Positions 1 through 13,000 of a DNA stretch of 64,000 nucleotides are shown one piece after another (positions within the stretch are counted from its first letter, which is position 1; every line of letters begins with the position of its first letter). Source of the stretch: Ancylostoma caninum (Eukaryota > Nematoda > Chromadorea > Rhabditida > Ancylostomatidae); assembly GCA_037903475.1 (NCBI GenBank), contig JBAJFG010000047.1, forward strand, positions 1,464,001 to 1,528,000. The letters run 5' to 3'. The notes beneath the pieces are model-generated. The model was not told the origin of the DNA and made no database searches. It worked only from the letters and a program-made list of their open reading frames with translations. Both the position numbers and the translations under genes were made by a program.

Positions 1-3000
1 GTTATGTCCTCTCAAAAGTTACTCAAACCTTAAAACATCAGACATAGCTCACGGCAAAAGAAAAGCAGGTCTGTGAGATCAAAATCGCCAATATAGAGGG
101 CCGCAGAGGAAGAGGTAGAAAATCGTTTTCTCCTGACAAGAAACTATCCAGAGTCCGTAAGCTTTTTAGTGAGTTGGGTGAACAAATGTTTTTTTTCTAG
201 AAAAATTTCATTTTTGCGGACAGCTTGAACAGATCCTGGCTGATAATTGGAACGGTTTGTTTTTTTTTTGTTAAAAAATTCTGATCAAATCTCAATGTGG
301 CCATTTTCAGTATTAACCTATGGTTCCCAAGAAGTTCTCTGACGACGGAAATGTGAGCCAATCGCTGGAAAAGCCACAGAAACTGCCACTTTAGTTAAAA
401 CACCTTATAAAGGAATAATGATATTAAGAGTGTGACACCGCGGAGCAGTTAAACAAGTAGATATGTGGCTCTGAATTCTCCTTCATTCTACATAGTTCTA
501 AAGCTCAACATCATACGGGTGCTCTGGGCTGCTCTGGCCCCCTGATGTCGTGAACTCTCGGCTGCCAACATGTCTGACATTCTCGTTCACATTTCTTGCG
601 AGATGTCCATGAACTTCCTATAGTAAAGCGTGTGTTCTCGCTGATGTCGCGACATAGTTGGCAGCTCAGTTCAATGACTTTCTCACGAATGTGGTCGCGA
701 TCCACGTTCACGACCTCGTGGCCATGAGGCGCAGACAGCAAAAGTTAGGGGGAGATGGTGTGCGATTCAACGAGGTGCGATTTCTCGAACCCGAACGGAG
801 TTCGTGAACGTTCAGTTCGTTGACAACGGTCAGACATCGGCACAGGCCCCTGTTCAAGATCAAAACGAAGTTTCTTTCAAACAGAGCAGATTTACGCAGC
901 TCTCAGACCTTCGTCCACATCGCTTGTTTTGTCCAGTTGCAAGCTCCACATACAGTTCGATATGAAGACACAAAATGACTGGATTTCCAGACATCCAAAC
1001 TATATTGAGCAACCTTTGATCTCTTGAGAAGATCTGCGAAGTAGATGATGAACAAGTCGTGAAAAAAATCCACAAAAAAGTGATCTTTATGGACTATCGA
1101 CAAGGATATCCTTTTTCAGCGCATAGGACAACTAAGTAGCGGCTTTGGGGCAAAAATGAGCGAGAAATCACAAAGAGAACACGAAACGTGCAGAGCGGAA
1201 GTTTCATATACTACTGACACGAGGGACCTGTTCATTGCTGCTTGAATTGCGTGTCTCGGCACGAATTTCAAAAAAGGATTTTTGCGAATTGAGGAAAGAT
1301 TAAAAACACCCTGAAGTCCATACTTCCTAGGATGATTCAGAATTTGCAGTGGAAGAGAAGAGAAGATTGCACTGTAAATGTCTGAAAAACCGCACCAAAG
1401 TTATGTAGCTAGCTAAAATATATGGCGAGAAAGTCTCAGACCTTCTCGAAGCTCATCTGTGACAGCATCTATCATGGGAAGAGATTCAAACATTACACAC
1501 ATACGTGAGCAAAAACTAAACTTCAGTATGAAAACTTTTGAGGAAAAGCTGTTTTAATAGAGAAAATTTGGCCCTCAACAATCCCACGATTCTCCCCCTA
1601 AGAGTGCCCAAATCCTCGCTCTGCGAATTATACGGGATGACAGCGTTGGAGGACACAAAGCTCTGTAAAAGCTATACATAGGAATTTAGATTTTCCAGGA
1701 AAAATATGGTGAGTGCGGAGCTAAAATATTACGGTGGGTGCATAGCTAGAATATTCATAAGTGTTATCACATATCAAGCAAGGAATAAATTACAAAAACA
1801 CATCAGCGGCAGAAACAAAAACCCCGCAAAGGCCAAACACCGCCAGAAGAGCGCCAGGGAATGCCTGGGCCAGCGGAAAGTCACCATGACGATCGCTGAG
1901 ACATCACAGCGGTCACTGCGCTCCAAGACGTTTTTCTGCAAACGAGGTGTGCCCCTTTGTTGAATGACCATCGCCACGCCTCGTGGCGTGCGGGCTGCGC
2001 AAACAGACCTGCGCCAAGGTGGGAACTGTTCTGAAATGGGCACCTTGTCGGGTTGGTCCACTGCCAGCGAGGGTGCTATGGCTCTGCAGCGCAACCCCTA
2101 CATGTACAGGGAAAAATTGATCCGGCAGTTCCTATAGCAGAATATAAAAGTAGGGTCTCGAAGGGGGCTCCTTCACTATCCTTGGAAGGAAAGCGGCCTG
2201 TTTCCCAGTCATGGATTGGGACCAGATCGGGTTAGTCACGATATCCATAGCGTAAGAGCGAAAATTCTGTCTTACCCTTCCATTTTTTCTGTTTGTTTGT
2301 TTACAGTGCTTCCTCTCGTGTATTAAATAAACAATAAGTAGATGAAATTCAGCTAAGGCAGCTGGGAATGGCAGCAAGATGGAGTCGAGAAATTGGAATA
2401 ATTAGATGAGGATAGCCCATCAGCCTTTGCAACTAAGCCCGAGAAGAGAAGAAAGCCCTTAAGACGAAGGAAGTGTGCGAAGGGACCCAAAAAGTAATCA
2501 AGACGAGAAGCTCGAGAATTACTTCTGCTGAAGAGTTTTTTTCTCTTCCAGGACAGAGGAAAGGGTGGGAAGGGAACATGCTAAACGACCGTCGGATGTC
2601 ATTCGGGCAAATTTCACCGACAGAACACCAAAGGAAATGATTTTCTATTCGGTGGAAAAAGTACCCAGTTCTTCCTGAGGAATGCTGACTTCTCAGCTTG
2701 GAGTGTTTTCAGCTACACAGTGATCATATTATACTTTAGTAGTTCAACCCATATGAATCCTAAAGATCCTACCATAGTTAAGCCCCTGTTGTGTTTGTTT
2801 CACTCTCAAAAGCCTAGAGGTAAAAATGTTTTACTTATCGCAAATGGTATGTCCAGTTTTTCAACGCCATACCAAATTTATCCAAAACGCCGAACTGCCA
2901 AAAACTAACCAAAAACTACATATCTTTGCCTGAACAAACAAGGAACATTCACGTTTCAGATATCCATGTATATATTACTAGAACACCTAGGAAGTTTGGA

Positions 3001-6000
3001 AACGGGAAAGCTCCACTCCTTTGCCTTTCTAAGGGTAATGCTCCTGAATAAGCGAAGATAATCTAATGCAGACAAGCGCTGGAAGCGGATCTGTCCGCAG
3101 TCACACGCTTAATAGTAGTCGCGACTGTTTGCCTTTCTCCGTTTGAAACGACCTGAAGCATCTAGAAGCCTGCTGATAGCCGGAAATAGGATCCGGGTAA
3201 TATCAGATAAGCCAGCCTGAGCCTACTGGCTTTGATCTTGAATGGTTAGGGTTACCCCATGGCGAAGGGGTAGCTCTTATTGTGCAAGTGAGGGCGGATT
3301 TCCTTGTTCCTGGTGGGGCAGATAGATCAACAGGAAGACTTTTAAATATATGCAGACATCTTCAAGTATCATCAAAGAACTGATTTGGAATCTGGTGAAA
3401 TGAGACAACTAAGATTCCCTCCCAATCTATTGAATTTGCTTTAAGACACAGTTCGTATTCTGATGAGAAGCATGCTAGGAGAGTCTCAGCTACTCTTTCG
3501 GAGATATAACCGTCATTTACTTCTACAGGTAATGGGACAGGTGCGAGCAGCGGACGGCTGACAGGCATTTGCGTTGTGGTCTCGGTTTTTTAGGTCTTCC
3601 AGAATTTTGTTAATGTCACTATCAGAACTCAAACACTGACAAAAAGAATAAAGCCGAAACGTAAACGGAATGTGGCTTATCTGACTACCAGAATAGACTA
3701 TGTGATTGTTAGGATCTACCCTTCTCACTCCGAATCTACCACAAATGAGCTGTGTAGGTCGTGATTCCATACTATTAAAAAAAGCCTATGCAGGATATTC
3801 GTTGATCTAAAATCGTCAATAACCACAAACAACCCCCGCATTAATTGACCACTTGTTTTAATGTTCTAACGTCGACGCAACCTAATGGATGCGCAGACAA
3901 GGTCAGTGAGAATAAAAAGGGGCAATTTTAGAGTGAATCCAGTTAAGTGATAGAATTTGGGTCAAATCTTACTCTTATGGTTTGTTTGCCCAAGCATGGA
4001 AGAACTTGAGCACTCCAAGGATTCAATGATCGAGAAAATAAAATAAGATTCATTTTATTTATTCATCATTTCTTTGCATTGTGTATTGGTATGATAGTAG
4101 TAGTGCTAAGAGACTCTCTAAGTGCAGAACACAAAACTCAAAGGAAAACCCATTTGAGCATAACCAGTTGTTGCCTCCCATGGGTTTTTTATGACACTCC
4201 AAAAAGTGCACAGGAAGGTCCATAGAAACGGCAGCTATTCCTCGAAATCCATAGTATTATCGGATACTCAGGGGTTTCTTAAACTAGGGTTTGTGGCAAA
4301 TAACCGATAATGAAATAGGGTGACATTAGGTTTATGCTAAAGGAATGGCCCTTTTCTAACTCTATTCTTTCCATAGCTTTGATAAATATTAGGGTGCAAA
4401 ACTATAAATGCGCATTTGTGGGCCGAACAAAAATTATTTTTAAAATGGTGATACAACACCTCGGTCCAAGATGTATTCGTGGTAGGTATCAGTGACCCTT
4501 CGCCAAGTTCTGCCAGAGTGCTAGGACTTCGTGTTCAATGAAGCCGCTGCGCCATGAGGCAAAACGGCTACTCGTCCAAATTCTGACCTCTGCGCGGTTT
4601 TTGGACTTTTTCTCTTCCAAGAAAAGCTTTTTGGATAGGAGCAAGTGACGGTCTGATATCCCCAAGTCTAACCTACAAGGCGAACATTAGCGCGACTTCG
4701 CAGCCTAGATTAGAAGAAAAGGGCCATCGAAAGTTCGATCGACATTCGAAATTTCGGTTCAGTTACCCAATGCCGGGGTAAAGGAGTCACTTTTTACACG
4801 AATGTGATCTAGGTAGAAAGTAAATATTCTATAAACGTTCAGAATAAAGTGCTGCGTGATTCTGCTTTTGTCTTTCCCTGTTTGAAGTCGTATAACACAA
4901 GAGTGGAAAATCCATAATTTTAGTCGATCGCTTTCAAAAATTCTTTGAAAAATCGGGTATTGGAATCTATGCAACAATTCACACATGCTCAGATGCGCCA
5001 TGAATTGCTCTTTTAGAAAATGTCAAATATGCTAGGATAGGTGGTCACTGACGAGTCCATTAAGGCGGTAGAAAACAGCGCGCATCGATAGTTTTACACC
5101 CTAATAAAAATCATAATTATATGAGTTCGAATAGAATGGCGCCATTTCTTTTGCATCAACCCACACGTATCTGCATCAAGAAACCGTGACTGACATGGAT
5201 TGCACAATGCGTAACACAGCGTGCACATCACATGTCAATGTAGGCTCAGGATGCATGATGTTTACACGAAAATTGCACGAAGCCTACATGGTGAAAGTTT
5301 GTTGCAAACTTTGAATTATCATCGATTTTCTCCTTTCTGAAACAGGCTCAACGCCTTTTTTGATAAGTTCATAAAATATACTGCATACATATTCGATATT
5401 TTTACAGAATCGTTTTACTTTTAATGCCCAGGCGGACGCCACGTTGTGAATAGCAGTTTTTGCCTACCCAAGTGACGAATGCGATGTTGACATTAACGTC
5501 AGCACCATCAGGTCAACGACTTCGAGAACTGCACCATGGCGGCGGTGGTCGTAGAAACCTTATGGCTGGATTCGTGAACATTTCCATCAAAATCAACGCT
5601 GCCTTGCTTTCTCAAAGTGGGTCGAGTTTTCCGTTTTTCGTATAAGCTAATCTTGCGCGATAGAGATTTACGATGTAGTGAGCTGCGAAAATTGGTGGTA
5701 CTAGTAATGAAATCCATAAAATTTTGTGGCCCACCCTGGATAAATAATGAGCTTACAACCCATCCGGGGTCGATCATAAATTCAGCAGCTGTTTCACTGT
5801 GACGGCGCTGTACGACGATTACATCCGAGATTTTTGAACAGATTCCACACCAATTTGTCGTAAGAACAACAGATTGCGGGTGCGTCGATCCCGCTTCGTG
5901 TTTTATGACATCTCCGCGGATTTCGATCCAAAACGGAAGGAAAGTGAGGGTCATGAAGACGCATTAGTTCGTTTCAATCGAGTTTAATCGCTGTTTTTCA

Positions 6001-7233
6001 TCAGCGTTCAATAACGTGGAAAAAAGTTGATGGATGAAATTACGCTTGATACGTAATCACGGATGTTGCGATTCTGTGCTTTTTTTTGTGGGAAACTCGG
6101 GCGGAATTTAAGACCGCTGATAAAAACTTTTAAAAAATGATGATTTATGAGGAATAAGGACGAATGGTTCGTTTCGCCTCTGCTCTAGACGAGCCATTTT
6201 CGTTGGTCGGCCCTCTTGAGGCTCATCAGTAGATGAGAGGACCGACCAACAAAAAAATATTAGAGACATAGAATGTTTTGAAAAACTTCTACGCATGCAT
6301 ATTTTAAGGAACACGTAGCGATTTATGGTATCGATGGTGTGTTGGAAACGGTGTTCTCTCCTGACTTGGTATTTTTTCAGCCTCAGAAATAAGTAGACCG
6401 ATATTTTTGAGAAACTACTTAGTAATAGAATTGCAGAAAAAGATGTGATCTTTCAGATGGTATAGAGCATTCCGTGGAAGATCGGCAATGCAATGGAAAA
6501 AGTGCAAGGGCTTATTTTAACATCCAATGGCTTCTCCTTCTTCCAAGCTTTTCCTAGGCTGGGGTCCGTAAATGCTCTCGGAAGAGCTGTGATCTAGTAG
6601 GGAATCCAGAATGAGCAAATTTTTTAAATATAAATGGTTAAATTTATCGCGTTACAATCTTCTTAGCAATCGTTAGAGATCCTACCGAAAAACGGGGCCA
6701 TGTGTCCGCTCAATCTCTTGAGAAATGGGAAAAATTTTTTGGAGAATTATTCCATGAAATAGGCAAGAATTAAGTTGGCACATTCTTATTCCCATGATTT
6801 GTACTATGTCAGGTCACGTGATGATGAATTTAGACGGTGCGTATGGCACAGTGACAAGAGTGGCCAATAGCGCGCAAAAGGTTAATGGTTTGTTCTTCAC
6901 CTGAGGCAGACCCGGGACCTTTCTATTTCATTCGGGGTCGGTAAGCTGGTATAGGAGATCTCGAAAGAGGTTAAGTGCGGCCAACACCGAGAAATCTTCA
7001 TAATTTCATTTCGAAAATTGACCATTACCTTAATTTTTGAAATTTTGCCTGAGCAGGCTCATTTTTTAGGAAGAAATTCCAGTCCTTTAACTTCCCCCTT
7101 CTCAGTTTTCGCTCAGAAAATCAACGGAAACTTTCTGATCTAAGGTATACTTTAATTTTCCTGGAAGTCTTGCGAATCCCAGGAGTAGGGAGAAAAAGAT
7201 GCGGAGGTTCTTGTGACTCAACACAAGTATATA
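1..7233. other. Gene-free stretch
   Basis: AT-rich sequence. Apart from the short GC-richer frame at 1964-2134, I see no conserved domain, spliced gene, RNA gene or delimited transposon. The 148-codon minus-strand frame at 5508-5954 has no recognisable motif. Confidence 0.5.
1964..2134 (+). CDS. Unrecognised short open frame in a GC-richer patch
   Basis: A 56-codon frame starts at ATG 1964, contains SEMGTLSGWSTASEGAMALQ and ends YREKLIRQFL before TAG. The surrounding 1800-2130 patch is clearly richer in G and C than its AT-rich neighbourhood and codon-like on the plus strand. However, no family is recognised, no good splice sites bound it, and the opposite strand is also open. It could be a terminal exon, a retro-copy fragment or chance. 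Confidence 0.18.
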
Positions 7234-7760
7234 TAGGGTGGTCTACATGAAGTGTGACGAGAAGAACTACCCATAACTTCGCCCAAATCAGTTCAAATAG
7301 CAGTTTTATATTCATTTGGTAGAGAAAAAATCTACATAAGATTTGATCTTTAGCTTCGATACAAGCCTCCAATTTCTCCCGGAAACTTTTGAGGATGCGC
7401 GCGATCATTTCCGGCGAGATTTCGTCCCATGCCTTCACAACGGTTGCCTTCAACGAATCCAGTGACTTGGGTTTAAAAAAGCAGGCTTTTTGTTCCAGTA
7501 TGACCAGACAGCAAAATCCAGATGACTCGATGCGTCTTTGAAATCTTGGAAACTGACAAGCCGCGTTTGTACATGGCGACTACTGCTGAACGATCCTCAA
7601 GTGATGCCATCTTTAAGCAAAAACAGAGAATAGGACTGGGCATAATAGGACTAGAAAATGCAGAAGAAACGAATAACAGCATAAAAAGCACAAAAAAGCA
7701 GAAGAAAATGTCCGAAAATTGATTTTATATGGCCCGTCACACTTCATGTGGACCACCCTG
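7234..7760 (-). mobile_element. Internally deleted mariner/Tc1-type transposon
   Basis: Near-perfect terminal inverted repeats (AGGGTGGTC[T/C]ACATGAAG, continuing with TGTGACG) lie at 7234-7260 and 7734-7760, each bordered by the TA target dinucleotide. On the minus strand the element keeps a transposase N-terminus (MASLEDRSAVVAMYKRGLSV, 7559-7618) and a transposase C-terminus (VVKAWDEISPEMIARILKSF, about 7374-7450). The middle, including the catalytic residues, is missing, so the element is non-autonomous at 527 bp. Confidence 0.88.
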
Positions 7761-7762
7761 TA

Positions 7763-9524
7763 TTTAAAAGAAGTGAGAAAACACCTAAAAAAAGGGAGCA
7801 TGGATCTGTTGAAGATTCAAGGACTGCAAGGAACCCGAGCAGCCTGGCCAGCATAAACAAGCAAAACAAGCTGCTCCCGGAGCATCATAGCAGCTCAACG
7901 ACTGACAAACGATCTGTTTGCACGGCCAGACAGAACCGGTCGTGAAAAGCCCCACAAGAACTTGCGCTGATTACCAGGAGAAAGCTCTTCCTCCAAGTCA
8001 AAGCGCAGGGGAAGTCCAAATGATTGCGCCAATGTGGAGTCCAGGTAGAGTCCGTGTACAGAGGCAGGTAAGGGTCGCCAAGAGGAAAATTCGCCGGCGG
8101 TGAGCGTTAAGCCGCGCTGATCGAGGGACGACCGCACAATAGATAACCAAACACGGTCGTCTCGACTTCCTCTTGTCGAGGTGAGACATCAAACAACATG
8201 ATATTATTGCGTACGTTACGTACGCAACGCATCGCATAAATTTCACGAGACGAGGATAATCCGTGGAGGTGTGGGAGATAGAGAAGAATGTGGGAAATAT
8301 CCCGGAGGAAGCAGCACTGATCGCTGCTCCCAGAAGCGCAATTGGCGGCGATAAAATCGTAGGACGCTGAGGCAATTGAGGTCACCCGTCCCAGTAAAGG
8401 CCGACTCGTCCAGAAAAACAAGATCTTGAGCGAAGTGGATTTGCTTCCTCTTTTGCTAATCGCCGACGTTCGTCACCTGAAGTGTTCGCCACCAGCTCGT
8501 ACCTTATCGGCAAAATTCCTCTGTGACCGCAAACAGTAGCCCAAAAACAGTGCTTGAACTAGAAATCCAGAACGGTCATGGACGTGGCCTTTATAAAAGT
8601 TTATTTGATCGCTGGGGATGAAGAAGTTTTGACTGTGCATGTCACGTTTTCTCGGAGCTATTGAGAAAGGATGCAAAATCCCCATCTGGAACTTAAAAAC
8701 TGATCTCTCTATGTTTTCATGAAGAAATTTGCCAGACTTGTTCTTATTGTCAATGCATTTCCAAGGTTCTACTGTACTCAGACCTTTATTGATGTTCATG
8801 TATAACTCATGCGAGCATATCTCCCCCAAGATCCGAGCAAAAATCATAAAAAATCAACAGAATCAATAATTCAATAATCACGCCGTGCAAAGCGGCTGTC
8901 AGATTCGTAATCAGCGCAGTGGATTACCCCAGTATGCCCATTTCTATCCGGATTGGAGCTGAACTGAGGAAAATCGAAAAATCGATAGATAAATCGATAT
9001 CCGGATCGATACCGTCCGATGAGTAGTGTCCTAGGCCCTCTGCCCTATTCGGGTGGTGTCCCTTGTTTCCAAGGCCCTTTCTTCGCCACCTTGCTTACAG
9101 ATGCATTCTCATCGTTTGAATTTGGCGCCCACGCGCGTAGTCCACATTTTTGAAAAAAAGTGTCGTATTTTCATGTTTTAAGTATATAATAGATTTCGAG
9201 AAGAATTCTATGGGCAAGAATACTAACAATAGCCCACAGTTTTCTGAAATAAACGAAGTATGTGTGTACATATAGCAGAAATAAACCGGAATATTTCTAG
9301 TGTAAAGTTCACTGTTGGTGCGCAGGTAAATGAAGCAAGTCTTCAAGACCTTGAACACACAGTCTTCCTTCTAATTTTCCAAGGTAACAGGTGATGCTAG
9401 CAGACCATCTCGGTGCAATCTATCCTGGAATGATCCTTTGCCACTCTCTTCTCGGGAACCTTCTCTTTCTTGACCTCTCCTGCCTCACCCTTACCGGAGG
9501 TGGGCCCACAAGATACTTTCACTG
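7763..9524. other. Gene-free stretch
   Basis: Several overlapping minus-strand frames (7895-8421, 8473-8847) show no known motif. A small exact palindrome (GCGTACGTTACGTACGC) lies at about 8208-8224. No gene was identified. Confidence 0.45.
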
Positions 9525-9805
9525 CGTACAGTGCACGTCAATGGCGTTGGCCTATCTGCGGCCTCGAGAAGGACGTCGCGCAACCGCGCCGCGTGAGCTG
9601 TAACCTATGTATTCTGCTGCTGTTATGCAATTTCTAGCAGCTTTTCTACCCGACTTTAAGGATTTTCGAGCAAATCGGGAGAAAAAGACTCTAGAAATAG
9701 CATTCCGGCGGCGACGACACCAATCCCGGCGCGCGCGGTGCGGTCGCGCTGCGTCCTTCTCGAAGTCGCGAATTAGCCATCGCCATTGCCGCACACTGTA
9801 CATCA
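9525..9805. repeat. GC-rich foldback element
   Basis: Arms of about 75 bp: the left has CAATGGCGTTGGCCTATCTG, GCGGCCTCGAGAAGGACGTC and CGCGCAACCGCGCCGCG. The right is its diverged inverse (GGTGCGGTCGCGCTGCGTCC, TTCTCGAAGTCGC, CATCGCCATTGCCGCAC). They surround an AT-richer centre. Open frames on both strands here are a by-product of the palindrome. Confidence 0.75.
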
Positions 9806-10264
9806 ATATCACGTATTACTCTTGGGTATTATTTGTGTAGGAGGATCATCACAATTTTGCTCATCAGTGAGCTCCACTAACTCTTATCCACATATTCCTT
9901 CGCAATAGACTAGTGACATTTTATGAAATAGTAATCATTTTTTTATAATACAACCATGAAAGAGAAAAAATGAAGCATGAGAGAGTGCTCGAGCAGCCAG
10001 CAGAGAACGCGATCGTAAATAGACTAAAAAACCAGCTAGCTGAGCCCATTTTTAGACATACATGGCTCCACTTTTTTGTTCTTACCACTCCCCTACCTCC
10101 CTCACCCTATTCCCTCCGCGACCGCCACAGACTTGCAAAAAAGCGGCATCACTTCATTTTTTATGGATGTCGATGCTTCAAAAGATCCCGCCCCCATAAA
10201 ACTTCTGGCTATACAATTTTTCCTGTCGGTTCTGTGGTGGCACATCTATAGTGCTGATCAACCA

Positions 10265-10530
10265 TTCCGCTTATCTGGACTGCCGCACCGCAACACCCTC
10301 GCGGTGCGGCAAATCAACTGGGCACTGTGATCAATGAGAATAAAAACAAAGGCACAAAGAAAAATGAAGGAAAAATTAACAAAACATAAATGCTAGCAAA
10401 GCCAGTGAACCAAGTCGCTCAATTGGCATTCCGTGCCGCACAGCCTGCGCGGCGCGGCAGACCAGATGAGCAGTCTTCTGTGGTGCAAAAGTGTTTGACC
10501 GGCACTGCTCATCTCCAATCACATCGTGCA
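10265..10530. repeat. GC-rich dispersed repeat family C, copy 1
   Basis: Blocks CTGCCGCACCGCAAC, CGCGGTGCGGCAAATC, GCGCGGCGCGGCAGACCAGA and a trailing TGGTGCAAAAGTG...GACCGGCACTG recur, diverged, at 16640-16860, 13618-13700 and 55345-55400. The GC blocks are partly palindromic. No coding was identified. Confidence 0.55.
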
Positions 10531-12644
10531 CCAACCTATCCAATGAGAATGTGTTTCACTTCTGTCTGCTTCCATTACATCACAGAATCAATCAAATTTG
10601 TATCACTCACTGATATCCTTGATTTATTCAGGTGAAAATGACCTGATAAGATGAACGTGATCTCCCTAAGAGGAATTTTGAATAATTAATCTATGAGTTG
10701 TTTACGTGTTAGAGAAGCAATTCTCACCTTGTCAGCTTGCAAAAGATGAATAGGACAACAAAATCACCTACGCATTTGTAGATCACTTGGGAGTCAAACC
10801 AAAATCCATGCAGAGGAGAAAATACAACACAAAAGCGAAAAGAGTCTGTGACAACTCATTCAGCCTGTTTTGCTGGATTACACTGTGTACCGAAAGGATC
10901 AGACCGGCTCAAATCCCCGACCAAGCAGCAAAATACGAGTTTTCTGAGCTTTGACCACTTTCACATAACTTCCTTCTTATTTTGTGGAGGTTAGCTTTTT
11001 AAGAAATTGTTCATAGACGAGTTTTGTTGATAAAAAAGAAGGAGAAGTCATATGGCTCGTCTACACTCTCCTTGTATTGTGGACATCCAAGAAAGTGAAA
11101 ATTGGTATAGTAGCTTGGCTTTGCTTGGATGTGCGTTCAAGGATCCTAACCTTGATGGGAGGGGGAGGGAAGGGGGTCAGTATTCGAGAGGAAGGGGAGG
11201 TGTTTCTTTCGCCTTCGACGGATTTTTGAAAGGCACCTCGGTGGGGTTGTTGTCCTGGATTCCGGGTTAGGTTATGTATTCCGGCGAGATTTGGGGAAAT
11301 TTCTCCGAAGGTAGGGATGATGGACCACTGGTAAAATAAAATGAAAAATAGAAATGAGTCTGGTGGCTAGAGATCGAATTAAAGATTTCCATTCAAGAGC
11401 AAATAAATGCACAGATCAAAGAGTTGAAGCAGAAAAGTGCCTAAACGTCATCCAGAAGCAACCACAGTCCACGAAAATGTCGAAAGGTGTGGATTTGTAG
11501 CCGAAGGGAAGATACTTCCAAGAGAATTTGCTGCAAACCACCTAGCACCAGGCTTGCACAGCGCTAAACAACTGCGAAATAGCCCTTCATCCTCAACTGA
11601 AGAAGGCGTTCATCCACAAAAATCGGAGCAAGAGACAAAGAGGAGAGCGCGAGTGCAGCGAGCCGTGCTGAAAAACCGTCGCCGAGCATCTGCATAATAG
11701 GATTCGTGCGACCGCGCCACGGGTTTACCGACAAAAACGGCGCTGCTGCAACATTCAACACTACCTTTTCAACAGCACGAAGTGTTGTGATGATTTGTGC
11801 GAGAGAACAGCTTTGTTGTCGGTGGACATCTGTCACTCAGAGACTGTGCGTAATTGTGCTAGATGGACTGATACTCGAAATTTTTAATTTTCAGCGCCAG
11901 TAACTATTCTACGGCGATGACTACTATGTACATGAAAAAAGCAGAAGAGAAATATTCTATCTTAGGCAGAACATTCCTGGAAATCGCCTCTTTGTTCTTT
12001 ATTCATTACCTTGATTTCAAAATTCAACAAGCTTCCCTCTATTTACTTACTTGTTTGCTCATTTACTTATTTTTGTACATATTTACGTATGAATAATGGG
12101 CCAGGGATCATATACCGCCTATGTGCTGGTTATCCTAACGTTACCCCAGAAAGTACGCAAATGGTCGGGCTATACTTTGCACGTAAGGTGCTGTTATCAG
12201 ACGACACCTTTGTTAGCTCATTAGCTCTTACAACTCCTGAAGCTCCTTAGGATGGCTGTGAAACACCACCATGTCCTGAATTATCATGAGCACGCCCATT
12301 AAATAATGCATTAAATAAATGAATATCTGTTTATTCAACCATTTTCCCGAAACGAGGAAAAGAAGTGTCGAAAAACGTCACTGTGTTGTCACAATATCAG
12401 AGTTTGTCGAAAAATCCACAAAAATCCGCAAAATTCCAGGATTTTTTTTTGAATTTTTTGCACGCTCTACTTTGAAAGAAGTTATTGACGAGAAACCAAA
12501 GGTTGCTATCTTTTTCCTCGCTACTGTATGTGCTGATTCAATTGCCATCAGCAAGTTCATTCCAGGTATACATACGCCTAAATTTTTCTTTTCATTAACC
12601 ATTTTCAATTTAATCACTAATTCCTACCAATAATTCACTATTTA
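10531..12644. other. Gene-free stretch
   Basis: AT-rich sequence with a G-rich patch at 11155-11200. No conserved domain, repeat boundary or RNA gene was seen. Confidence 0.45.
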
Positions 12645-13000
12645 TAAGGTTCGTGCAAAATTAATTGCCGTTTTGGGGTATGCATTAATATCTTAGTCTG
12701 TGAAACTTGCATCTTGTGAACACGAATCATCTTTCAAATTGACTTTACTTATTGTTCCTCGGCAAAAATAGTCGCTGAGATCACAAAATGACTGTCAACC
12801 TTTCTCAAAGTGACAGAGCATACGATAGCAAATGTGGATACGATTTTTGATTGCACACTTAATGGGTGAAAGAAAAGGAATGTTTTCTTCAAAGAAACAT
12901 TTGGGAGAATGTTTTCTTCAAAGAAACATTTGGGAGACGCTAATTTTCGAGGAGAAGAGAAATCGCGAATAAAAACCGCATTAATTATGCACCAACCTAA
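12645..13000. mobile_element. Mariner-type MITE
   Basis: Imperfect terminal repeats of about 30 bp start TAAGGTTCGTGCAAAATTAA on the left and, inverted, TTAGGTTGGTGCATAATTAA on the right, flanked by TA. The terminus resembles the cecropia-mariner type found in Hsmar1/MADE1. The 356-bp interior has no intact frame, only a weak trace of transposase N-terminal coding. It also contains a 29-bp direct duplication at about 12879-12936. Confidence 0.75.
12879..12938 (+). repeat. 29-bp direct tandem duplication
   Basis: A 29-bp unit beginning GAATGTTTTCTTCAAAGAAA occurs twice in succession without mismatch, inside the mariner-type MITE. It looks like a recent replication slippage or repair event. 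Confidence 0.8.

Noticed and set aside
5508..5954. 148-codon minus-strand open frame
   Set aside because: No motif, no transposase signature and no flanking repeats could be identified. It is kept only as unannotated.
8208..8224. GCGTACGTTACGTACGC palindrome as an operator
   Set aside because: It is an isolated 17-base palindrome with no gene nearby and is compatible with chance.
8473..8847. 124-codon minus-strand frame as a gene
   Set aside because: No recognisable motif and no exon partners. Neighbouring frames are also open on both strands.
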